64,000 nt of DNA, from the NCBI GenBank assembly GCA_021464415.1, contig CM038469.1, forward strand, positions 17,689,901 to 17,753,900. The letters run 5' to 3'. The notes under the pieces are model-generated. The model did no database searches, was not told the DNA's origin, and saw nothing but the letters and a program-made list of their open reading frames with translations. Positions 1 through 10,264 of the stretch are shown piece by piece; the first letter of the stretch is position 1, and each line of letters begins with the position of its first letter. This stretch comes from Lonicera japonica (lineage: Eukaryota; Streptophyta; Magnoliopsida; Dipsacales; Caprifoliaceae). The position numbers and the translations under genes were made by a program.

Positions 1-944
1 TTTTATTGCTTGTCATAAAACTGATGATGCACCACGAATTGCTAATTTATTCTTTAAAAAAATTATGCGTTTGCCTGGCATGCCTAGAACCATTGTTTTT
101 GATAGGGATGCAAAGTTTTTGAGTTACTTTTGGAAGACTTTCTGGGAAAAGTTGAGTACTAAATTGTTGTCTTCTACTACATGTCCCCCCCCAACTTATG
201 GTCAAACGGAAGTAGTAAATAGAACTTTATCCACTTTGTTGCGTACCATAATTAAGAAGAACTTAAAAGAATGGAAAGAATGTTTTCCTCACGTTGAGTT
301 TGCATATAATCGATATGTTCATTATGCATCTAAGTTTTCTCCTTTGAGATTGTGTATGGTTTTAATCCGTTAGCTCCTTTGGATTTATTACCATTACCTG
401 TTGAGCATGCTAACTTAGATGGCACGAAGAAAACTAAGTTTGTTAGACAGATTCATGAGAAGGCGAGGCAAAACATTGAGAGAAGAATTGAGCAGTATGT
501 GCAACAAGCCAACAAAGGAAGGAAGAAGGTATTTTCGAATCAGGAGATTGGGTTTGGTTGCACTTGAGGAATGAACGATTTCCAGTTCAAAGACGTTCTA
601 AGCTTTTACCGAGAGGAGATGGACCATTTCAAGTTGTGCAAAGGATCAATGACAATGCGTATAAACTTGATCTACTGGGTGAGTATAATGTGAGTGCTAC
701 ATTTAATGTTGATGATCTAAGTCCGTTTAGTGCAGGTGACGAATTGAGAACAATTCCTTTTCAAGAGGAGGGAAATGATGAGCCCGAGGATAATACTGAA
801 GACTATGCAGATCCCATCCGGGTTCCAAGTGGTCCAATCACCCGAGCTAAGGCTAAGAAGGTCAAGGGAGCACTCATGATTGTGGTCCAAAAGTTGATGA
901 ATAAAGTTGGAGCTTGGAAAAGCATTCAAAGAAATGGAGAATAA
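1..944 (+). pseudogene. Ty3/gypsy pol 3' end (integrase), frameshifted
   Basis: This is the C-terminal part of a Ty3/gypsy polyprotein, cut off by the left window edge. The first frame reads into an integrase catalytic core with a DRDAKF segment and then [15 protein letters not shown], which carries the expected catalytic glutamate. The reading frame changes near 350-370 and again near 555-567, so three frames are needed in succession: 2-373, 352-567 and 558-944. The last frame holds the typical post-integrase sequence LLPRGDGPFQVV followed by NVSATFNVDDLSPF, then a basic tail with the motif GPITRAKAKK. Frameshifts make it non-functional. The family assignment is secure to Ty3/gypsy; the exact lineage is not resolved. 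Confidence 0.85.
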
Positions 945-1466
945 TGCTTAGCTAAGAAGACATAGAATAATGACGGCGTTTTATTATTGTTTTATTTATT
1001 TGCACTATTTAAAGCCCAATGATTATGGATAATTAGTATTTAGAGTTATGGGCCTACTAAGAGTGTATTTGGGCTTGATTAGAGTATTTCATTATTTGGT
1101 TGTTTTCAAATTGGGCTTATTTTGTTATTTTCGTTTTAGGGTTTGCTTCTTCTCCTCCTATTTAAAAGAAGCAACTCTATTGTTTGGAGGTAGCTTTGTT
1201 TTTTAATGCGAATTTGAGTGTTTTCACCTCGTGTTCTAAGAACACATCGAACAGCCAAAATAACATTCTTGTTGTTCTTCGACTTATCAATCAATTAATC
1301 CATCAATTGATTGTTTGTCTTCGACTATACCAATGTTCATTCTCATTTGAAGGATTGGGTCGAGGTTCCACCTCCATTATCTTCACGTGATTCCAAGGTT
1401 CTTACGTATACAACGTCAAGGGTCGCGGATTCGTCATATTGGTAAGAAATACGATCGCGATTCACA
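945..1466 (+). mobile_element. 3' UTR and LTR remnant of the preceding Ty3/gypsy element
   Basis: This non-coding stretch follows the pol end. It contains a TATA-like TATTTAAAAG near 1159 and finishes in a sequence ending ACGATCGCGATTCACA, a plausible LTR 3' end. It is recognisably similar to 18,500-19,054, which follows a related pol tail and ends in nearly the same bases. The shared end supports an LTR boundary at about 1466. The LTR start could not be fixed. Confidence 0.6.
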
Positions 1467-1483
1467 CCAGGACACGCATGTAA

Positions 1484-1930
1484 GACCCTAGATTTTTACA
1501 ACCCTTTCGATTTTGCCCAAAACTATTTGCTTAATGCATCAAGTTTATAAAATTAATATGCATACTTCCAAATTGCTTTGCGCATTCATAATTTGAAATT
1601 TTTTATTGAGATTTTACTTCTTTTATATAATGATGTGACATGCAGGTTTGCTTGTGAGTTTTATAGTCTTGATTTTGTAATTAATTTAAGTTGAATTTTT
1701 AGATACTACGTAAACTGAAATTTCATGATGAAATTTATTTAAGGGGGATAGATTGTAAAACCCACGTATTTTTTTAAAAGATTTATTTTTTTAGTTCTAT
1801 ATTTAAAAAATAAGAAAATAAATAGGATAAGGAAAGTTAAGAAAATTAGAATATGAATTTTAATAGTATTAATGAGTGGTTAACTATTTCTTAATTTTCT
1901 TCTATTTCCATTAATTTATTTATTTTATTC
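1484..1930 (+). repeat. Copy 1 of a composite LTR fragment (copy 2 at 6029-6480)
   Basis: The block starts with TGTAAGACCC and about 270 bases later contains a purine-rich AAGGGGGATAGAT followed by TGTAAAACCC, which looks like a polypurine tract joined to an LTR start. The same order of sequences recurs at 6029-6480 with scattered differences. At about 1930 the homology stops where hAT transposon sequence begins, so the LTR here is truncated. Confidence 0.7.
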
Positions 1931-3769
1931 AAAATATAAAAAACCTGTGTGTTTCCTATCCCCATCGACAAGGCGAAGCACCTTTACTAAAGGGGCAAAC
2001 ACCTTCAAGCACAAAGTCACCCCATTCCAAAAGGCTAAATTTAAGACAGTGGAACTCAAAACCTTCCCTTTTATTTGTTTCAACAATTTACAAGTTGTCC
2101 ACTCATCACTAGTAAACATTAGCCTTAACTTTTCTTTCTTTTCCATTATACTTTATAAAGTAAGAAAAGAAGTAGCAAATCTTGTAACTCCCGGCCTAAC
2201 AATATCCCTTTTTTTTGTAAACTTCCTCATAAGTGCCAAAGTCTTGTGATGTGCATAAATGAAGATGGTTAATGCCTTTGTCTTTTCAATCACACCTTTA
2301 AACTTTAGTTGCTTGCAATTCCTTCAAGCATAAGGTTCAATGTGTGAGTGGCACAAGAAGTCCAAAAAATGGCTGGCCTATTTGCCTTTAGTAACTTTTC
2401 CGCAGCCATATTTTTAAGGCATTGTTGGTCACCACTTGAACAACATATTGTGGGTTAATTTCATCAATAAATTTATCAATATATTCAAAAATATACTTCC
2501 CCTTGTGTGCCTCCTTCGAGTCTTCTTCCTTAGAAGAAAAAAAAGTAGTGCCTTCCTTCCAATTGACACATAAATTCATGACACTCCTTCTCTTCTTATC
2601 ACTCCAAGTATCAGTCATTATTGAACACTTTCCATTATTCTTCTTGTTTTTTAAGTGACTTTTTTGTTCTCCACCTCTTCCTTTAGTAATGGCTCCCTCA
2701 AAAAGTATTGACTAGGAGGTTGGTAACCCGTGCCAAATTGACCAACCGCTTCACAAAATCTTTTGAAACTATCGTTATCAATTGCATGGAAAGGAATCTC
2801 GAACTCATACACCCACCTAGCTAGATGTTGATGCACACTATGTGTTCTCTCCTTAAAAAGACACTCACTAATGTTTGATTTTTGCATCTTCTTCCCTTGG
2901 CCCGTAGAAGAATCGTTATTTATAGTAGATGCAAATTTATCAATTGCCCAAGGAAATGCGAATTTTTCCTTGATCCTATTCCCACCTTTTCTTCATCTCC
3001 CTCATCAATAATGATTACCTCTTCCCTCGTTTCTGATTCGTGTTTTGTCTTCTCCATCTTCTTAATTTTTGATTTGTTTAAGTCATTTAGGCACCTCTCT
3101 TTATCTTCTTTAGTTGACATAGGGCACTTGGATACGTTTCCTCTAACGTGTTATCTAAATCACGTTTTGAAAGGGTAGAAACCTCAGCCAATGCTGAATT
3201 AGAAGCAGCGGATAATGTTGAATTCATGCTACACAAACAATAAGAATTTTATAACCTTATAAAATACATAAAAAAAACAGTATAGACTAAAAAAATTGGT
3301 ATTTTTATTTTTTATGAAATTTGGTACACAAACAATACTCAAACTTAATTTTATTTTCTTTACGAAATTTGGTATTTTAAACCTAATAATATATTAAACA
3401 AGTGTCAAAATAATTTATAACATCTCAAATTAACAACTTTGATATCAAAATAACAATATTTAAAAAAAATAAAAAAAGATAAGAAGAGGAGAGGATGGCG
3501 ACGCGTAGTATGGATGGTGATGAGAGGAGAGGAGGAGATGGAGATCGAAGACTGAGAGGATGAGGAAGAGGAGGAGGAGAACGGTGGGTCTAATTAGGTC
3601 AACTGAAAGAGGGCTACTCATAAATATGTTTTTTTTTGAAACCTCATTTTGAAAGAAAAAAGGGGGGGATCGATGCCTACAATAAAATCGGTGCCTAAAC
3701 ACAAACGATTAACCCTAGTCCGGGTGGGGGAGCACCGATTTCTGCCTAGGCGCGATTTTTATAACACTG
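1925..3769 (-). pseudogene. hAT-family transposon, 3'-truncated, transposase broken
   Basis: On the minus strand, ORF pieces at 3227-2920, 2887-2651, 2618-2388 and 2146-1925 match successive parts of plant hAT-like transposases with the DUF659 region. Visible family features are the FERFCEAVGQFGTGY-like block (here FKRFCEAVGQFGTGYQPPS), then MTDTWSDKKRRSVMN, then LRLMFTSDEWT and LRLVDGD. The pieces lie in different frames with stops between them, so no intact transposase is made. The C-terminal dimerisation region is absent. Upstream, the minus strand begins at 3769 with CAGTGTTATAAAAATCG, a typical hAT terminal sequence, giving a 5' terminus. The other terminus is lost where the LTR fragment joins at about 1930, so no target duplication can be tested. 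The likely start codon is at 3227. Confidence 0.78.
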
Positions 3770-4015
3770 ATATTATATATATATATATATATATGTATTG
3801 TATTTGCTAAAACTTGAATTTCTACAAAGCCGTTTGTAAGAGAATTTTGCTAAGCATACAATTGTCTAAAAAAAAGGCTAACTCCCGTATTATCGAGTTG
3901 TCATTTACTATATTGGATATTTATGGCTACTATATTTGTAATTAAGATATACGATAATTAACAATTGAGTAAATTCAAGCCATATATTTTTCTAAAACTT
4001 GTGCTTTAAAACTCA
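3770..4015. other. AT-rich spacer with (TA)n run
   Basis: A short TA-dinucleotide run follows the hAT terminus. I see nothing else here. Confidence 0.6.
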
Positions 4016-4023
4016 GCTACACT

Positions 4024-4566
4024 TAGGGCTGGGACCAGTTCAGTTCCTTGAAAATTTTGGAAGAACCATTTGAAGAACTGATTATATCATAACGGTTCAG
4101 TTTTAATTATGTTTTAGTGAAAAACCGGTTTAAGAACTGAACCGGTGCTAACGGTTCGGTTCCTTCAGTTTATTGATTAACCGTTAACAAAAGAAAAATC
4201 GAAATTAGAAAATTAACCGGTACATTTGGTGTTGTTAATTCGTTCCTCCGGTTTATTGGTTAACCGTTAATAAGAGAATACTTTTTTTGGGTGCAATACA
4301 TTTGTCATTAGACTATAGTATAATATAAATTATATTATATAATAATTATATATATATATGTATATGTAAAATTGTAAAGTGAAATAACAGTTCCTTAACG
4401 ATTATTGGAAAGAAATTATATTAAGAACTGATAACATAACCGCTAACTATGGACAAGAACTGAACCGTTAAAAAATTAACATATTTCTAAGAACCAGACC
4501 GAACCGGTTTTTGTCGGTTCGGTTCGGAACGGTTCTCCGGTTCCCAGTTTTATTTTGCCAGCCCTA
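4024..4566. mobile_element. Non-autonomous hAT element, 543 bp
   Basis: The ends are TAGGGCTGG and CCAGCCCTA, a 9-bp perfect terminal inverted repeat. The flanks are GCTACACT (4016-4023) and GCTACACC (4567-4574), an 8-bp target duplication with one mismatch, as expected for hAT. The interior has no ORF and is rich in short inverted motifs such as AACCGGT and GGTTCGGTTC near both ends. Element type rests on terminus plus duplication length. Confidence 0.82.
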
Positions 4567-4639
4567 GCTACACCTGTCTCTAGGTATAATTTAATTTGAG
4601 CCAGGTATCATGACAATTGGCAAAGACTAATCTTAGAGG

Positions 4640-4751
4640 CTAGTAGTGCAACAAGATTTAAATCTGAAACTTATATATTATAGTAATTACGATTTTATTC
4701 GTGATTACTAGAATATATAAGTTTGAGATTTAAATCTTGCCGCACTACTAG
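4640..4751. repeat. Long near-perfect hairpin, about 50-bp arms
   Basis: The left arm starting CTAGTAGTGC pairs with the right arm ending GCACTACTAG, with only a few mismatches over roughly 50 bases and a loop of about 10 bases near 4692-4701. It may be a very short foldback MITE or could form a miRNA-like stem if transcribed. No flanking duplication was recognised. Confidence 0.75.
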
Positions 4752-5660
4752 TCATATATATATATATATATATAATTTTTTTTATACATACATAAATAAA
4801 TAAGAGAACTAACCTAATATTTGGGCATGTACACTAGAACTAGAATTAATTAATTTGCATGCTACTGCTTTAATTTACAAATTGTACGTCCCTATAGCAC
4901 AAGAACTTCAATTGGTTAAATTTTTTATTTACATAAGCTTTTCAATTATTGAGTAGTTCAGAAAATTTTCCTTACCATAACAGAATTTATTTGTCATTTT
5001 GTATGGCTGAATCCTATGTCACCACACAATTTTCTTTTTAAGAATGTTAGTCTTACGGGTATTGCTATTGCAACATAAATTTTTATTTATAGTTTGTGAA
5101 GTTTTTAACTTCAATTTTTTCTCTCTTTTAAAAGGAAATAGTCATTGTTTATTACGAGTTGTTGATTGCAATTATAATATAAATAATTGATCCAAATAGA
5201 GTTATCTTTACAAACTTATATCATGTTTATATAAGTACAAAGAAATGTAAATATATTATTTTTTCTTTCTTTCTTCCAGTGTAGGTATGGTTCACGAGTA
5301 TATTATCAATCTTTTTTTTATTATTGTCTTTTGTTTACCTTTTGCATTATATATACTGAATTAGTTGCTAGATTGTTTCACTGTGAGAAATGAAGTGCAA
5401 ACTAATAGAAAATAAAATAAAATTGAGGGGTGAATTAGAATGTGTAAACATGTGCTGGTTCACATGGTTTTTCATAGAGTTGGATTTAGTCCCTCTTATG
5501 GTGGGACAATATGGATTACTTGTGCAAGCAATTGAGATTTTTGAATATATATAGAAAAAAAAACAGTCTTGATTGCAACGTATGTTGTAGCTTTGTTTAT
5601 GATGAAGTTTGATGAGAAAAATGAGAATAATAAATACTCAAGATATCGTTTTGACTATGT
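4752..5660. other. AT-rich intergenic stretch
   Basis: It begins with a TA run at about 4755-4775. No coding, RNA or element signature was recognised in the rest. Confidence 0.5.
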
Positions 5661-6028
5661 GAATCGATATGGGACAGCATATCATGTTGTACCTTGACCA
5701 AGTTAGTGTCTGTTGAGGCACGAGGTTACTCGTACCATAGTTGAAGGTATTGAAAACAAGGTAGGTTGGTTCATACCATGGTTGGAAGTGCCGAAAACGA
5801 ATGTGTTAATTTGAACAGGGACAGCACATCGTGTTTTGACTTAGTCAAGATAAAGTTTATTGAAGCACGGGGTCCGTACTATGGTTGAAAGTACCGAAGA
5901 TGAGGGAATTGTGAGATTCTTGAATATTTATGATTTGCATTGATCGAGAAAAAAAGGATACATAAGGTTTATTTTTTATATAAATCAAATTTTGATGACG
6001 AAATTTATTAAATGAGGTAGATATTGTA
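5661..6028 (+). repeat. Imperfect tandem duplication next to an LTR junction
   Basis: GGGACAGCATATC at about 5670 and GGGACAGCACATC at about 5818 start two diverged copies of a roughly 148-bp unit. The block ends at 6028 in a sequence resembling a retrotransposon 3' end (GATGACGAAATTTATT, then a purine-rich GAGGTAGAT) followed by TGTAAGACCCC. It is probably a decayed internal 3' region of a Ty3/gypsy element. Confidence 0.5.
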
Positions 6029-6298
6029 AGACCCCAAATTTTTACAACCCTTTCAATTTTGCCCAAAACTATTTACTTGATGCATCAAATGTAAAATTAA
6101 TACTGTAAACTTCAAATTGCTTGGCACATTCATAATTTGAATTTTTTTTATTGAGATTTTACTTCTTTTATATAATGATGTGATATAGAGGTTTGCTTTT
6201 GAATTTTATAATCGTGATTTTGTAGTTAATTTAAGTTGAATTTTTAGATATTACATAGACTAAAATTTCGAGATGAAATTTATTTAAGGGGGATAGAT
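6029..6298 (+). repeat. Copy 2 of the composite fragment: partial LTR plus internal 3' end
   Basis: It opens with TGTAAGACCCC and closes with the purine-rich AAGGGGGATAGAT just before a second LTR start. It is the counterpart of 1484-1755. Two junctions of the kind 'polypurine tract then TGTAA' in 270 bp imply a nested or recombined pair of LTR elements. Confidence 0.6.
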
Positions 6299-7527
6299 TG
6301 TAAAACCCCCGTATTTTTTTAAAAGATTTTTTTATTTACTTCTATATTTATAAAATAAGAAAATAAATATGATAAGGAAAGTTAAGGAAATTGGGATATG
6401 AATTTTAATAGTATTAATGAGTGGTTGATTATTTCTTAATTTTCTTCTATTTTCATTTATTTATTTATTTTATTCAATATATATATATGTGTGTGTGTGT
6501 GTATAGGTAAAACCTAATTTAGAACTTAGAATATTCTTCTTTTATTGTATGTGTATATATATAATATAAATGTATGGTTTGTAGGTACCTATAGGGAGAA
6601 GTGAAGAAAAGAAAGAGAGTTAGAATAACGGAAAAATAAAAAGGCAAATCCACTGCCGAGAGAAAGAATATAAGGAAAAAAAGAAATAAAGAAGAGATTT
6701 TCGAGAGTTTTAAGAGAAAAAAAGAAGAAGAAGAAGAAGAATAAGAAGAAAAGGATTACACACGCTTGACGACTCATTTTCGATTTGAGGTAGGGGAGAA
6801 TATTTTATTGGGTGTCTATTTAACCTCATTCATGTTCCAATTATATTTATGTGCATATTTGTTTATAATTTGTGTGTGCTTGGTGACTTTGCATTGAAGT
6901 ATGATATTAAATTATGTTGTGTTCATCATTTATCATACTTTGATGTTTATATTTATTTACTTTTATGTACCCATTGTGAATGTATTGAATAGAGCTCATG
7001 TATTACGATAAACCTAGTAGGCTTCTTAGCTCACCCCCACTCATGGTTCAAAGTCGCGGTTTCGGAGGTTAACTCGACCACTCAATTTTCAACTCAGATA
7101 TCGATTTCGGTTTCGGCGAGTTAGAATAGCGGTTCGACACCCCCTATTCTAACTCGGTATCGGCCATATCGGATCGGTATCGGCCGATACTTTGAACCAT
7201 GCCCCCACTAGATTTATTTTGCAGGTTTTATGACGATTGTAATCGGTACTTGGTGTGATGAATATATAAGGATCTAAATTATTTGCGAATTCTTTGTATA
7301 TTAATATTTATGTGAGTTGTTTTATTGTAATCGAAAATAGGGTTGTTTAGATTCTCTGGCCATAATTTTGAAAGCTTTTTTGTATATTTTATTTTTACTT
7401 TGTAAAAAAATTCTTATTATTGTGGATATAAATTTCGATAATTAAATAATTATTATCTTTTTATGTAAAAAAATCTCACTATTTTATTTAAATTCTATTA
7501 CTTGTGGCCCAAAATCATATCGTGACA
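6299..7527 (+). mobile_element. LTR (3' LTR) of a Ty3/gypsy-type element, about 1.23 kb
   Basis: It starts TGTAAAACCCCC directly after a polypurine-like tract and ends ATCGTGACA, so it has TG...CA termini. Inside are a long purine-rich stretch (6590-6760) and a decayed transcript-like region. A 160-bp hAT-type element has inserted at 7042. No 5-bp target duplication is expected because the left side is internal element sequence. Minus-strand phenylalanine-rich ORF-like readings of the purine tract are artefacts. Confidence 0.6.
7042..7201. mobile_element. hAT-type MITE, 160 bp, inserted in an LTR
   Basis: The terminal inverted repeats are CATGGTTCAAAGT and ACTTTGAACCATG, a perfect 13-bp match. 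The flanks are CCCCCACT on both sides (7034-7041 and 7202-7209), a perfect 8-bp target duplication. The interior is rich in TCGGTATCGG motifs and has no ORF. It interrupts the LTR, so it is younger than that LTR insertion. Confidence 0.88.
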
Positions 7528-8220
7528 ACGTGTGTCGGTGAATGTCCCATAATTTATTCTGAAAATAAGATAAAAGGGCTTGTGTGATAATATTTTTGCA
7601 AAAAAAAACCAACAACTAATATTTTTTAGTAATAAGGGCCTATATATCATTATCATTATGACATAAGGGCTTATTTATCAATTGTGTTTTAAAATAAGGG
7701 CTTTGACCAAGTGCAAACTTTACTTTGCATAACTCTGAAAAAATTATTATATGCATTTTATTAATAAATAGGTTTTGAATATGTAATTTGTTAAAATTAT
7801 TTTAAAGCACTATCAATTCAACACTTATTTATAAATAATATGCTAAAAAATGTGTAGTGAAAACTTGATTTTACACGATTTGATAAAAAAATACAATTGA
7901 AAAATTTATTGCAAAATTAACTTTGCAATCCCTTTGGAATTTGATCAAATATAGTCCCTTAATTTAAAAAATATTATTCCCTATTTCTTTTACGGAAATA
8001 TTTTTCATACAAACCTTATTTTTTTAATATCCCAAATTATAAGGAACAAAGATGTGCATGTCTTTAGAATAAAGGACACTCTTTTTTTCCTATTAGTTTC
8101 TAGGAAAAAATTTTGTTTAAAGGACAAACTTTTCAAATAAGGACAAAATATTAATTGTTTTATTATTTTAATTAATTAAGTTGAATTCCAATACAATACT
8201 TTTTAAAAATTAATATATAA
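7528..8220. other. AT-rich spacer left of the integrated virus
   Basis: I see no gene or element signature. It gives the left flank of the viral insertion; the last bases before the viral repeat are AATTAATATATAA. Confidence 0.5.
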
Positions 8221-8533
8221 TTAGATTTAGAATTAAATCAACAAAAATAAATTCAAGCAGATTCAAATATACATCACAACTAAATCAATCAAAAAGATAA
8301 ACATAAAATTATTGATTATTAATTTTGGAATTAAATCAATGTAAATAAATTCAAATATAAATCACAACAAAATCAATCAAAAAGATAAACATAAAAATTA
8401 TTGATTCTTAATTTTGAAATTAAATCAATGTAAATTAATTCAAACCAATTCAAACACATATCGCAAAAAAAATCAAAAAAGAAGAAGAAGATATTGTAAG
8501 AATTATTCAAAAAAGTCAAAGGAAGAAAATGTC
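8221..8533 (-). repeat. Left copy of the 313-bp terminal direct repeat
   Basis: It aligns without gaps to 15467-15779; I count two substitutions by eye. In the viral sense it lies downstream of the primer site. The left border is a junction with host AT-rich DNA. Confidence 0.9.
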
Positions 8534-8540
8534 GATACCA
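8534..8540 (-). other. Putative tRNA-Met primer-binding site, start
   Basis: The minus strand reads TGGTATC here, the first seven bases of the usual plant initiator tRNA-Met primer site, then diverges. It sits exactly beyond the edge of the terminal repeat and downstream of the TATA-like box and poly(A) signal, as expected for a caulimovirid. The match is short. Confidence 0.55.
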
Positions 8541-8589
8541 AAATAGAACTAGGATCGAGATGTGAACAGATTTACATAAAACTCAAACT

Positions 8590-8595
8590 TTTATT
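8590..8595 (-). terminator. Putative viral poly(A) signal AATAAA
   Basis: AATAAA on the minus strand, about 110 bases downstream of the TATA-like box and upstream of the primer site. That spacing would give a terminally redundant pregenomic RNA, as in other caulimovirids. Confidence 0.5.
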
Positions 8596-8705
8596 GAAGT
8601 TTAACAAGATTACAGAAGAGAAAAGAAAAGATTACAGAGGAGAAAACAGCGGAGAAGAGAGAAAAGAAAAAAAAACAGACCCTTTCCTCTGTCAACAAGC
8701 CTAAC

Positions 8706-8712
8706 TTAAATA
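8706..8712 (-). promoter_or_regulatory. Putative pregenomic RNA promoter TATA box
   Basis: The minus strand reads CTCTATTTAAGTTAGG, a TATTTAA box located in the non-coding gap between the ORF2 stop (8915) and the primer site (8540). Transcription would start near 8680. Position and order support the call; the box is not a canonical TATATAA. Confidence 0.5.
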
Positions 8713-8914
8713 GAGGAAAAAGAGAAAGCAAACAGTAAAAGTGCACAGTAAAGCAAACAGTAAACTTACAATAATTACAAACAGTGTTTTAAACAGTACA
8801 AAGCAATAATTAATTGCTGACTCTTGGTTGCGTGTGCTCCTGTAGTGCAGCCGTTCGGCCAAGAATCTCTTGCTTTAATAAAGTTGTCGGGTATTCATAA
8901 TTATCCCTTGAAAT

Positions 8915-10264
8915 TTACTCCACTTGATTTTTCCCTTTGTCTTTCTTGGCAGGTGGAGTGGTTGAGTCCTCATACAGACTAGCGAGCCATCTACCCATGT
9001 GTGTTGTCATATCTTCATTAGGCTCGGCAAAATTATCATCATCATCAATATCCACCAATTGATTACCTGGTTCAGATTTTATTTCAGACTTTGAGTCTTG
9101 GGATACTGACATAAAATCTTCATCCATATCCAGTTGAGAGGCCAAATTTTGCAGAATCTTTGCTTTAAGCTCTTTAATAGGAGTATTGGGGAATTTCTCT
9201 TTAAGAGAAGCCAAAGAAGGAGTTTTAAACTCAGATTTTTCAATAACTTGCTTCTTTAAGAAAGCATCATCATCCGCAGATTTTTTATTGATCTCAAGAA
9301 ATTCAAATAAGTCTTTTTTAATTTGGACTATAAGATCCGTGGTGTCAAACTTTTGCCACCATTTATAATAATAGTCACGGACCAATAAATATAAGCCATT
9401 ACTGCGAGTGGTAGTATTATAATTCCACTGAAATATCCATGGAATATGATATTTTGTAAAGAAGTGTAATAACTCAAAATTAGAAATAGGGTGTTGCTCC
9501 TTAATAAGAAGCTTCGGATGATTTTTGCTATAAGCAATAAATAACTCATATAAGTTATTTGGGAGAATATCCTCTTCAGGCCCATTAAGAATGAACCACT
9601 GAAAGAACTAGTGAGGAAGAGATTCTAAATAAGAATCATCATTTTTAATGCTGTCAATACGGAAAAACCAAGTATGGGAATTGTATTGGTTTTGATATAA
9701 AAAAGCTTTTTTCCAAGCATCAATATAATCCCAATAATTATAAGTACGGGGATCTGCTCTATTATCGGAGTAATTAGTCCTTAAAAGTTGCTCTTTATTG
9801 GGATTTAATCCCCATTCTTCAATACTAATAACTCCCTTAATAAAGGCTTTGCTGAAGGCAATTTCTGGGTTAAATGAACCCACATTTCTGTTCATATATG
9901 TAAATACTACACTCTCGGTATCTTTCAAAATAGCTTCATAATACTCTCGACGTTTCCCATTAATAAGAGGAAACTCTAAATTGTTTTCGAAATATCTTTG
10001 GGCAATAGTCCCAGGATTCATTGCATATCTTTGATCACCCTTTTGTAAATACAGAACGAAATCTTGTTGTGACTTTTTTAAAGCCACCTGTACCTCCTCT
10101 TTAAGAGCCTCCTTGAACGTCCCAGGGGACGGTGGTTTAACCTGAGAAGAAGAAGGTTGGGATTTAATCCCAGATGAACCAATATTTCGAACAGGAGATC
10201 TGGGAGGACCTCCTCTACCTCTGTTTCCTCTATAAGAGGAAGAAGAACCTGTTGGCCTGCTCAT
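8915..10264 (-). pseudogene. Caulimovirid ORF2, interrupted by one in-frame TAG
   Basis: The start codon at 10264 overlaps the ORF1 stop in an ATGA, a layout used for coupled reinitiation. The frame is open for 218 codons, meets a TAG at 9610-9608, and is then open in the same frame for another 230 codons to a stop at 8917-8915. Apart from that one codon it is a 449-residue frame. The N-terminus is rich in Ser, Arg and Gly; the last third is rich in acidic residues with an Asp run near the C-terminus and a Lys-rich tail. I recognise no catalytic motif. Florendoviruses carry a second ORF of unknown function in this place. The TAG may be post-integration decay; readthrough is possible but untested. 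Confidence 0.72.

Noticed and set aside
6589..6777. Phenylalanine-rich minus-strand frame
   Set aside because: It is the complement of a purine-rich LTR stretch.
9328..9585. 85-codon hydrophobic minus-strand frame
   Set aside because: It overlaps viral ORF2 in another frame; ORF2 itself is open there.
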